Shown one piece after another: positions 55,456 to 64,000 of a DNA stretch of 64,000 nucleotides. The stretch spans positions 7,500,906 through 7,564,905 of the forward strand of contig NW_017804020.1 in the NCBI RefSeq assembly GCF_001625305.1, given 5' to 3'. Positions within the stretch are counted from its first letter, which is position 1; every line of letters begins with the position of its first letter. The stretch is from Branchiostoma belcheri. Taxonomy: Eukaryota > Chordata > Leptocardii > Amphioxiformes > Branchiostomatidae. The notes below the pieces were generated by a model. It saw only the letters and a program-made list of their open reading frames with translations. It did no database searches and was not told the DNA's origin. The translations under genes and the position numbers were made by a program.

Positions 55456-56880
55456 TAAGAAGAATTATATTATAATATGTCTTGACATTAGATCATCATA
55501 CTTCACATGAAATCATAAAATTGCCCTGTTGTGAATATACAGACAGTTAATTCTACACTTGTGGGGGAATGATTTGGTAGCCCATGCTCTATGCTACAGG
55601 CTGAAATGCAGTGCAAGGTGGAAGAAATTTTTGGGAATGACAACAAACTGCTATCTGCAATCACCCACCATGGACTAAAAAAAGCTTAATGATGTCCAAT
55701 CGCCTCGATATTTTTGAAGAGGTCATCTGGACTGCCAGACAAATTACTGCCCCAGACAGCAGTGACGTCAGCAAAATACGGAGCAGGACAATTGCTACAG
55801 AAACAACCAAGAAAAGTGAACGCAAATCTATTATGTTATTCAAATTTCTCAGGGAGATGTCAACACATACATGATGAGCAACAAAGTATTCTATCTCTCA
55901 GTGTAGCATGGTCAACATTTGTAAATACAGGACATTTATGATTTTATTGCAAATGCAATCATTAAGGTCATCCTGCATGCCACTTTTCCATAAGATTTTG
56001 GCAAGATAATTCAATTTCTTGTAATTTGTAAAGCCTTCTTATTCACGTTATTCATAAATCACCAAATTTTGTACCTTACTTGAATATAGTGTAAGACATA
56101 AGGGAGTTCTAAATTCAGCATAAAGCATTGTTGAGGACCCCCCCCCCTTGCAGACCCTTCGCCAAAACTCACATCAGTTTCAACAAGCAGGTACTTACAA
56201 AATGAATCATGTGTACATACCAACCATATCTAACACAAGAAGGACATACTAGAAGGAGAATATGACAAGATACAGCTCATCATTAAGAGCTTTCTTACCA
56301 GTCGCAGCTTTACGTAGCCGCCATCCGCACCACATCTGCCTATAATGGATAGAAAAATCAATGGCCACACGGTCGTATGACTCATCGAGGAGACCTAATA
56401 CTGGGACAAGATCTACAAGATCAATAAACATATGAGTTACTGACCATCAGGTTCTACACAGGAAGGAGTACTGTTGTCTCTTGTCTCGTGTTCAGAGCAC
56501 TGGTTCAGTTGATCTACAGCTGATACAAATGTAACATTGGCATTATCATAATTGTGTAGAGGGTAGAATACAGGCTAGTAGTCTCGGCTATGCTGCAGTT
56601 GTCCCAGTATGTACATATGTATGTGTGCAAGGTTGAGGCCAGTGTATAGGGAAAATATGTTTTATATCTCAGTCCAAATATTACTTGACTGTACGAGATC
56701 ACCCTTCAGGGCTCGAAGTTGTAGGTGACATTGAAATTTACCTTACAACTTTCACCTGCACCACTCAGAATCTAGAAAGTATGGGTCATACTATAAGTGT
56801 TCAGAATCCATTGCCATTTTCTTTTATATTTCTTAGGTTGTAAGAGTCAATGCTGCAAAGAGAAATCCACATACATGTAC
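55456..56880. other. Intergenic sequence, no gene seen
   Basis: Only a 60-bp right-end fragment of family B/B2 (56101-56160, ending CCCCCTTGCAGACCC) is recognised. Short open frames overlap on both strands and show no domain. Confidence 0.5.
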
Positions 56881-56884
56881 ATAT

Positions 56885-57320
56885 AGACCCAGCACAGGTT
56901 AGGTGCAGGTAGACATCAGAAATACCTGCACAGCCTTAATTTTGCCTGCACTAACCTGCATATACCCAGTACATGGACCAGTGCAGGTTAGGTGCAGGTA
57001 GACATCAGAAATACCTGCACAGCTCCAATTTTACCTGCACTAACCTGCATATGTCCAGTACATGGACCAGTGCAGGTTAGGTGCAGGTAGACATCAGAAA
57101 TATCTGCACAGCTCCAATTTTACCTACACTAACCTGCATATACCCAGTACATGGACCAGTGCAGGTTAGGTGCAGGTAGACATCAGAAATACCTGCACAG
57201 TTCCAATTTTACCTGCACTAACCTGCATATACCCAGTACATGGACCAGTGCAGGTTAGTGCAGGTAGACATCAGAAATACCTGCATATCTCCAATTTTAC
57301 CTGCACTAACCTGCATATAC
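56885..57320. repeat. 89-bp satellite-like tandem array, left part
   Basis: About five copies of an 89-bp unit containing AGTGCAGGTTAGGTGCAGG, GACATCAGAAATACCTGCAC and ACCTGCACTAACCTGCATAT. The unit is partly self-complementary (TGCAGGTTA/TAACCTGCA, GTGCAGGTA/TACCTGCAC). It continues at 58401 after the inserted LINE. Confidence 0.95.
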
Positions 57321-58400
57321 TAAAGCGTTTGATAGCATTCACAGGCCCTCATTATGGAACATCATGCAAATGTACGGACTACCCAACAAAGTCATTTCAG
57401 CCATCAAACACATATATGCTGACTCCAAATGCTGTGTAAGGACAGATGATGGGTTCAGCGGGTGGTTTGAGGTGGTGACTGGGGTCCGCCAGGGATGTGT
57501 GCTGTCTCCAATTCTGTTTGCCCTTGCCATAGATTGGGTGCTGCAACAGTCAACTAAGGATAAAGGAATACCATGGCTGCAAGGACAAAGACTGTCTGAT
57601 CTTGACTTCGCAGACGATATTGCCGGCTTAGCAGAATCCACAAAGGACCTCCAGGCCCTAGTGAGCGAGATTGGTTCCACAGCAGGAGGAATAGGCCTCA
57701 CCATCAGTGGCAAGAAGACCAAGAATATGCTGACAGGATCTCATACGCCACCTACATCTGTGTTCATTGATGGGAAGGAAGTGGAAATAGTTCAAAACTT
57801 CACTTATCTTGGAAGCTCCATCAATAGCAATGGTGACATGGACAAAGAACTTGAGTGCAGAGTTGGTAAGGCTTCAGCAGCATTTAACCAGCTGGGCAAA
57901 CTCTGGAGAAACAAGAAACTGTCCCTTAAGACCAAGATGCGCTTCTACAACAGCAACGTCCTGTCAACACTTTTGTATGGCTGCGAAACCTGGCACCTGA
58001 AACTAAGTCAAGAAAGAAGACTTGATGCCTTTGACAGCAAGTGTCTAAGGAAAATCCTGGGCATTAGATGGGATGACTTTATCTCGAATAATAACATCAG
58101 ACTTCAAACTAAGCAACAACCAGTGTCCTCCATCATCTGCAAACGCCGGCTCAGCTGGTTAGGACACGCTGTCAGACTTCCACCTGTCAGACTAGCCAAC
58201 CAAGTCCTGCAGTGGTTCCCAGAAGGACGGAGAAGGAGGGGGCGCCCAAGGATGAACTGGCGACAGACAGTGGAGAGGGACCTTCAGGCAGTCAGCATGA
58301 GCTGGAAGGAAGCCTTGAGGCTGGCTGCTGACAGAGGAAGCTGGGCTGCTTTGACTGCCTCATGCGTCACGAGACGCGGGAGCCCCTAAGTCTAAGTAAG
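57321..58400 (+). mobile_element. 5'-truncated LINE inserted in the 89-bp array
   Basis: Exact 14-bp target duplication TAACCTGCATATAC at 57307-57320 and 58401-58414. The frame opens inside the reverse transcriptase domain with KAFDSIHRPSLW and runs uninterrupted to the stop at 58387-58389. It holds GVRQGCVLSP, the catalytic LDFADDI, then LLYGCETW, LSWLGHAVRL and GRRRRGRPRMNW of the C-terminal part. The tail is TAAG-rich (CCTAAGTCTAAGTAAG). The endonuclease and first half of the RT are missing, so it cannot be autonomous. An intact frame suggests a recent insertion. Clade (RTE-, Nimb- or I-like) is not assigned. Confidence 0.93.
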
Positions 58401-58680
58401 TAACCTGCATATACCCAGTACATGGACCAGTGCAGGTTAGGTGCAGGTAGACATCAGAAATATCTGCACAGTCCTAATTTTACCTGCAGTAACCTGCATA
58501 TACCTAGTACATGGACCAGTGCAGGTTAGGTGCAGGTAGACATCAGAAATACCTGCACAGCTTGAATTTTACCTACACTAACCTGCATATACCCAGTACA
58601 TGGACCAGTGCAGGTTAGGTGCAGGTAGACATCAGAAATACCTGCACAGCTCCAATTTTACCTGCACTAAGGTCCATATG
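58401..58680. repeat. 89-bp satellite-like tandem array, right part
   Basis: Three further copies of the unit at 56885, resuming in register after the LINE. Confidence 0.95.
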
Positions 58681-58749
58681 CACCCAGTATTTCAAGCCCT
58701 AGGTATATACAATGTATATGGGGAAAACTTTTGTTCGAACCAATGACAA

Positions 58750-58910
58750 GAGATTGTTCTCACCTTGAGCTTTTGACCAGTCATTTAGGTCTTCTCCAGT
58801 AGACTGACCCAGTGAAGCTTATCCAGAGTGACTGGTCGAAAGCTCTAGGTGAGAACAATCCATTGTGTTGGAACTTTAAACATGTAACTACCAACACAGA
58901 TGAACTTTCA
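58750..58910. repeat. Inverted pair of the hammerhead-like repeat
   Basis: AGATTGTTCTCACCTTGAGC...GACCAGTCA on the left and TGACTGGTC...AGGTGAGAACAATC on the right are inverted copies of the repeat at 29395. The right copy continues to ACCAACACAGATGAAC. The left copy has a mutated CTGGAGA in place of CTGANGA; the right copy has lost that motif. Confidence 0.55.
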
Positions 58911-59149
58911 TGATAGAATAAGGAAATATACTAACTAAAACGTCAGTAATGTCCCGGGTTTAGCTTAAGATTTATAGATAAAACTCTAACCTCTACATAC
59001 ATGCAATAAAATGCAATAAGCTATTCGTAATACATCTGGCGGCATTAAAAAAACGACATTCACTTTAAATTTCATCACTTAAAAAAAGGAATAAAATCCT
59101 CTATAGATATCTAACTTGGACAGAAGGAAAGTTACTTCCAGTAAGCCTC

Positions 59150-59370
59150 CACCATACCAGGTGTAAATGTGGTTAATGTTTATACGTGTTAACGTCCTAT
59201 CCAAGGGACGTCCCTAACCGAAGCTACGTACTCATTTAGACCTGAGCGAAGTGAGGACAGTCGTGTTAAGAGCCTTTCCCAAGGGCACAAGATCGGTGGC
59301 ATCGACCAGGATTCGAGCCCGGGACCTCTTAGGTCTGAGCCGAACACTACCGTTATGCCACACAACCCTA
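59150..59370 (-). mobile_element. tRNA-derived SINE (minus strand)
   Basis: Read on the minus strand, GTGTGGCATAACGGTAG resembles an RNA polymerase III A box and GGCTCGAATCC (complement of 59309-59319) a B box, at tRNA-like spacing. A non-tRNA body follows down to about 59150. Confidence 0.65.
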
Positions 59371-59371
59371 C

Positions 59372-59755
59372 TTTTAATGAAATGAAATGAAATACCTTTA
59401 TTGTACATTCATGCCATGACGGGCTAGGTACAGGTCAAGATATAACAGACACATAACAAACGTATATAGAAAATTGGAGACAAGAGATGCACTACTTGAC
59501 TTAGACATACATACATAAGGAACATACAAGGGTACTATACTAGGCTAATACAAAGTGTTCTATTAGTCACTGAGCTAATAGAGAGGTCAACTTCTTCTCG
59601 CTTTTTTGTACAGTGGAAAATGTGGGAGCAGATCATGTTTGTGATACAGGGTTTGTCTAGACGCATCAAAAATATAAATTTATCATTTGCACTTAGGTGT
59701 TTAATGTGTTTCGCGGCAACACATGCGTGCTCAAATAGAAGACAGAGGAGTGCTC
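59372..59755 (-). mobile_element. Retroelement 3' end (minus strand)
   Basis: On the minus strand it ends GTACAATAAAGGTATTTC followed by a repeated ATTTC tail. Upstream part not assigned. Confidence 0.4.
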
Positions 59756-59759
59756 TGTA

Positions 59760-60400
59760 GTGTTAAGTGCCGCCAATTATGCTGTCGAAAGGATAAGACC
59801 ACACGGCTTGATTGAGACGGATGGAGAAGAACCTGATATTCCCAACGGCCTCATCAACTTCAAGAACGGCCCCGGGTACCCCTGCGCCCTCCTTACTCGA
59901 CTCCGCATTGGGACCTGCAGCTTAAATCAAAGTTTATATCAACGTAATTTAGTTCTTAGCTCTGCCTGTATCTGTGGGTCTAAATGCGAAGACATTGTAC
60001 ATTTCCTCTTGAACTGCCCTGTATACAACTTGCATAGAGTGACCCTTCTCAGCAACCTACAGAGCCTAGTAGGCTCTACTTTTGACTTGCGCAACTTGTC
60101 TGACATTAATCTTTTACTGAGGGGTTCGCCCCTTTTACGTCTTGAAGTCAACAAAAAATTCTGATTCTTACTCAAACCTTTATACTTAATACCCAACGAT
60201 TTACAGTTGCCTAATGATTTATATTGCCGTTATTCTTGTATATACGAACGCTCATTTGTTGTTTTGTCATTGTCATACCTGTAATTTGTATTCTATGTCA
60301 GGGGTATGATTAATATTAGCTTCGGCTAGAGTTTCCACCTCTGTGTCTTGTACTTTGTTGTTTCAATAAATAAATAAAAAATAAATAAAAAAAAAACTTC
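59760..60400 (+). mobile_element. LINE 3' end with zinc-knuckle fragment
   Basis: The frame to 60164 ends an ORF2-like C-terminus: CICGSKCEDIVHFLLNCPVY, a Cys-x-Cys...Cys...His-x4-Cys knuckle. The 3' UTR is followed by an (AATA)n tail at 60367-60398. Different sequence family from the copies at 3238, 14915 and 35540. Confidence 0.7.
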
Positions 60401-60872
60401 AAGAACCTCGCACAAGACGCCGGAGAGTCAGAACGTACAGGTTTGGCCCTTCCTCGTGAGATTAATCATAAAGTCATTTTCTAAGATTGATCATCCATCA
60501 TAATCATATCACTTACAGATATGATAACTTGAGACAGCCCTCTAATGGAATATGTTAATCATTTTAGATTACAAGAAAGGGGAGATGTTTTCTCTTTGAG
60601 CCTCCCCGCGGGACCAATCAAATCGTCGTCAGCAATTAAAAAGCAATTCCCTTTTTTGTTACAGGCACTGACTTATCCATCATAGGTGCACATGGATGGG
60701 ATTATATTTCAGACTTTTGTGAAGTGATGTGTGTGAAGACCATAATAACAGAAACACTGTGCTTATTATTAGGTTCTAAAAAGGAATGAAACAAGATCAG
60801 AAAGTTTCTCAAGTTTCTTTTTTAAAGTCGCCAGGTTATTACCGGCGACTTGAAGGGAGGAGTTACCCGTAA

Positions 60873-61384
60873 GGCCACAGCAAGTAACTCTTATGGATAA
60901 CATCAGCGTGCGTATTAATTTTTTTCATTTGGATTTTGGAGAAAGAAAAACAGAAATTTCGTGGTCAACATGCCGAAAATGGGCAAAGATATGTCTGTTG
61001 CCATACCGGCACGTGGATGGTAGATAAATATGAAGAGAGGAGACAAGACAAGGCTCTGATTTATTGTTTTGTCTTTTACTTTGATGCAGTGATGTAGTTT
61101 CATTCCTTTTATTATTCAGTGATGGTGGCTGTGTATATGTGATGTTCCCACTGCACTGAATCAAAACCATTTGTACAATGATTGAAAACTTGTTTTGACA
61201 AATGGATGTTGTAATAGTTGCCAGACTTACCACAATATATGTATAATTTCTTGTTTGATAAAGTTCATGATGTCAAAATGTGAAAATGTAGGAATTTTTT
61301 AGCCCGCTTGTTTTTTCTTCGCCCTATCGCATTAGATTTGGAGTCTGAAGAGGATGTCATCCATAAAATTGACTTGCTGTGGCC
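60873..61384. mobile_element. PIF/Harbinger-like element, family A2
   Basis: GGCCACAGCAAGTAACTCTT and AAAATTGACTTGCTGTGGCC ends with ATGGATAACATC/GATGTCATCCAT. Left flank TAA, right TAT. Interior partly related to 49415. Confidence 0.78.
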
Positions 61385-61654
61385 TATTGTGGTATCGCAT
61401 TAGAGGGAGATATCTTAGAGCGCACGTGTTTGTTTCCTTTTTTTGGGGGGGGGGGGTGATCAGCGTGTAAGGAAAGCTTCAGTGTGCCTCCAGTTCTGGT
61501 TTTCTCTCATTGCGTAAGTTAGTTGCACATGCAAATGTTTTCATTTCACGTGCTGTGATTTGTGAATGCATCCGCTCCACGAGCCAAGCCGTTATTGGGC
61601 CCAGTCATGTTCGTCGTAACGATGTCGATCACAAAATGAAATCATTGTTAGGAT

Positions 61655-61828
61655 CGAAGCAGAGGTTTCGGCCTATTTTAGCCTTGTTTATAGGCGTTTT
61701 TATCAGGCTTTCTTTTTCGTACTAGCTAGCCGTCGCAAAAAAAAGATACCCGTACTAAAAAGAGAGCCTGATAAAAACGCCCAGAACAAGCCTAAAATAA
61801 GCTGAAGCTCTCTCTGCTTGGAGAGTAG
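61655..61828. mobile_element. Foldback element, family D (left end damaged)
   Basis: GAAGCAGAGGTTTCGG to CTCTGCTTGGAGAGTA, palindromic around TTCGTACTAG...AAAAAAG. The left TACTCTCC has been lost. Confidence 0.7.
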
Positions 61829-61929
61829 GATATAGTCGCGCATGTGTGGTGAAATAAAAATCAGCTGTCTTGTTTCTTTTCGGCGCTTGGTTCTGTCACA
61901 GCTTGCTTACAACGACCTACGGCAAATGT

Positions 61930-62260
61930 GGCTCAAAGGTCCACTTTTGGTCCACTTTTTACCTAAAGGTCCAAGATTTCTCGAGCTCTTAGATGGACTG
62001 ATTTGTATCATCAGCGGGCCTGGAATCGTACAAAAAACTGCCTACTTTATCATTGTCATTGAATAAAAAGTTATCTCTGATTTTTTTCTCTGAAATCTTC
62101 TAAAAAACGCAGGAAATGCCATTTCAGAAGGTTCCTTTTTCAAAATTTCCCCGGGGGAGCATACCCAGGGACCCCCTTAGGAACCTCGCGCCTTTTCGGC
62201 GCTCGCTGGTCCCCTCAAGCAGTGGGAAGAACCCCCCATTCAAAATCCTGGCTACGGGCA
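61930..62260. mobile_element. MITE, family C (left end lost)
   Basis: From GGCTCAAAGGTCCACTTTT to AATCCTGGCTACGGGCA, same orientation as 16239. The left terminal repeat is missing. Confidence 0.7.
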
Positions 62261-62284
62261 TGAACGGTCGTCGCCTTTCAGAAC

Positions 62285-62462
62285 TAGCCGATACCAGGCT
62301 TCGGGTAGGCTGGGAATAATAGAAATCGGCCAAATAGAGAGATAGCCAGTGAAGTTGGAGTGGCAAACTGTTCTCTCCAGCGGACCAACTGTTCTCTCAG
62401 GCATACTAGCTCTCTATTTGGCCGATTTCTACTCTTTCCCTCCCGAAGCCTGGTAGAGGCTA
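62285..62462. mobile_element. Foldback element, family F
   Basis: TAGCCGATACCAGGCTTCGG and GAAGCCTGGTAGAGGCTA ends, with AGAAATCGGCCAAATAGAGA and its complement inside. Flanks TTTCAGAAC and TTTCAGATT agree at 7 of 9. Confidence 0.85.
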
Positions 62463-62599
62463 TTTCAGATTGGTCGTCGCCTTTCGATGGCATCGCTGAC
62501 TGGTCAATGTCATATCCGAGCGTATCATAACGTCTTTTAAAGTGCCAAAACGTATAAACGTAATATATACGTATGTATAAAGCAACATTCTAATTGCAA

Positions 62600-62735
62600 A
62601 TGTAAGGGAGGATCATGAAAAATGTATTAGTGAGAAAAGAAAAAGCCAAAGCTCGGATTCGAACCCGGGTCAAAAAGCGTAGCTCTAAAATCCTAAACTA
62701 TGCCCTAACCCTCTACCCCACGTAACATCCAATGC
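62600..62735 (-). mobile_element. tRNA-like SINE fragment or tRNA pseudogene (minus strand)
   Basis: A perfect B box GGTTCGAATCC (complement of 62655-62665) and an A-box-like TGGGGTAGAGGG upstream on the minus strand. The intervening part does not fold as a good tRNA by eye, so a functional tRNA is unlikely. Confidence 0.45.
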
Positions 62736-63208
62736 GATTTCAGGACAGCAAAACTGGAAATATTCTGAATAAGGCAATCTTTGTGATATTGACACATACT
62801 GCTTCACCTTAGTACGTTTGAGTCAGTATTTCATACGTTGGGCTTTTAAAACTGGAGAAACAAGCCCCGAGATGAGTCTTTTTTTCTGGGTGGTACCCTA
62901 AAAATCAACCAAGTGACCATTTTTCGTCAGAATTTTACCCTGAGGGTCAATATACATTGGGATAGTGTGGTTTCAACTCAGTATGTGGATAAATGGACAG
63001 AATATTGGCTTTGAAAAATCGGGTTTCCAAGCCCTAAAAACCGCACTGGATGCCTTTAAAGTTAACCGTTCTGTCCTATGGCATCGACCGTTTCAAAAGG
63101 CGACGACCGTTTACGAGAGGGAGATTAGCCGCGCCGTTACACGTGACCATCCCGCGGACGACAGTCTCTCTCCATGGTGCTGAAATGGTAATCCGCCAGG
63201 CAAATGTG

Positions 63209-63448
63209 GGGTCGTGTGTGGCGCAGTCGGTAGCGCGTTCGGCTCACACCCAAGAGGTCGCGGGTTCGCCGCACTTATCGAAAAGAGTAGGGGATCTTTC
63301 CGGTGTGAGTGGTTCAAACCTTACAGTCCGGCGGTCTTATGCAGCTTGTACATGTGCGTACATGTACAAAGCTGGTGTGTTACTAGGCGGTTTACCGGTT
63401 ATGCGAAACAAACAAACAATCAAACAAACAAACAAAACAAACTGAAAT
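63209..63448 (+). mobile_element. tRNA-derived SINE with (AAAC)n tail
   Basis: A box TGGCGCAGTCGG (63219-63230), B-box-like GGTTCG (63263-63268), a tRNA-unrelated body and an (AAAC)n tail at about 63406-63445. Unlike the SINE at 59150 beyond the tRNA part. Confidence 0.7.
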
Positions 63449-63549
63449 GAAACCTGCACCACCCAGGGCCGTCCCAGCCTTGTTAGCTTTGGTCCGCTCC
63501 CAACGTCACTACCCCGCGGACCAAGGCTAAAAAAAAGGCTGTACTCCAG

Positions 63550-63638
63550 GAGTCTGGGTACCATCCGGATTTTCGCTCCGCAATGCTCGTGATTTTTTCG
63601 AGCGTTGCGGAGCGAAAATCCGGATGGTACCCAGGCTA
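63550..63638. mobile_element. Small foldback element
   Basis: 89 bp. GGGTACCATCCGGATTTTCG and its exact complement form the arms, continuing with CTCCGCAA/TTGCGGAG. The right end CCAGGCTA matches the TAGCC-type ends. Flanks GTACTCCAG and GTACTCTAG agree at 8 of 9. Confidence 0.82.
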
Positions 63639-63759
63639 GTACTCTAGGCAATCTCCAAGCAGATCTTTTGGTGGCTGCAAGACAGCATCAACTTGACAAG
63701 AAGTATCAAATGACAAGATAGTATCAAATTGGAAAGACAGTATCAAATTGGAAAGACAG

Positions 63760-63969
63760 TAGCCAATACGCCGCGGATCGCTGGAAAAATAGTAGAAATT
63801 GGCCGAAATAAAGGGATAGTATTCCAGAGAAGATCCAGGGCCATAGAAGCTCCAATTTGCGACCCACGGACCAGCTTCTATGGCCCTGGATCTTCTCTGG
63901 AATACTATCCCTTTATTTCGGCCAATTTCTACTATTTTTCCAGCGATCCGCGGTGACTGGTAGAGGCTA
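63760..63969. mobile_element. Foldback element, family F variant
   Basis: 210 bp. TAGCCAATACGCCGCGGATC on the left, GATCCGCGGTGACTGGTAG and AGGCTA on the right. The arms include AGTAGAAATTGGCCGAAATA and ATTCCAGAGAAGATCCAGGG with their complements. Preceded by a short tandem repeat of AGACAGTATCAAATTGGAA. Confidence 0.82.
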
Positions 63970-64000
63970 CAATTTGATCGCCCTCGCCCCCAAATGAATA

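Noticed and set aside
62640-62735. Functional tRNA gene on the minus strand
   Set aside because: The B box is perfect but the acceptor and anticodon stems do not pair by eye; kept only as a SINE or pseudogene fragment.

Overview
The window is animal nuclear DNA, most probably from an amphioxus (Branchiostoma) or a close invertebrate deuterostome. The reasons are one Jagged gene with the full vertebrate-type exon plan, small to medium introns, and introns and flanks full of short non-autonomous DNA transposons. The genus is an inference; no species marker is present.

The one gene I can establish is a Notch ligand of the Jagged/Serrate family on the minus strand. It runs right to left from its ATG at 44874 and leaves the left edge after exon 22. 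I placed 22 coding exons (2,667 nt, 889 codons) with GT/AG borders and a reading phase that stays continuous throughout. They encode a signal peptide, the MNNL (Notch-ligand N-terminal) domain, the DSL domain, 16 EGF repeats and the start of the von Willebrand C (cysteine-rich) domain. The membrane span and cytoplasmic tail lie outside the window.

Layout: 1-30.7 kb holds exons 22 to 3, separated by introns of 0.2 to 5.5 kb. 30.8-44.4 kb is a 13.6 kb intron 2 that carries transposon remnants and a 21-base run of N. 44.4-44.9 kb holds exons 2 and 1. 44.9-45.2 kb is the probable promoter, with CCAAT, RBPJ-like and NRF1-like sites. A weak candidate divergent transcript lies at 45.2-45.6 kb. From 45.6 to 64 kb I find no host gene. 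That stretch is packed with palindromic foldback elements with 9-bp target duplications, minisatellites, PIF/Harbinger-like and hAT-like MITEs, SINEs and LINE 3' ends, including a LINE inserted into an 89-bp satellite.

Functionally, only the ligand gene has an evident role: it is the signal-sending partner of Notch. The most suggestive non-coding signal is a cluster of seven RBPJ/Su(H) consensus sites in 2 kb of intron 5, which would fit feedback of Notch signalling on its own ligand. The other notable signals are the foldback family with one set of ends and many different interiors, hammerhead-like motifs, and a Harbinger-like element with a Myb/SANT coding remnant.
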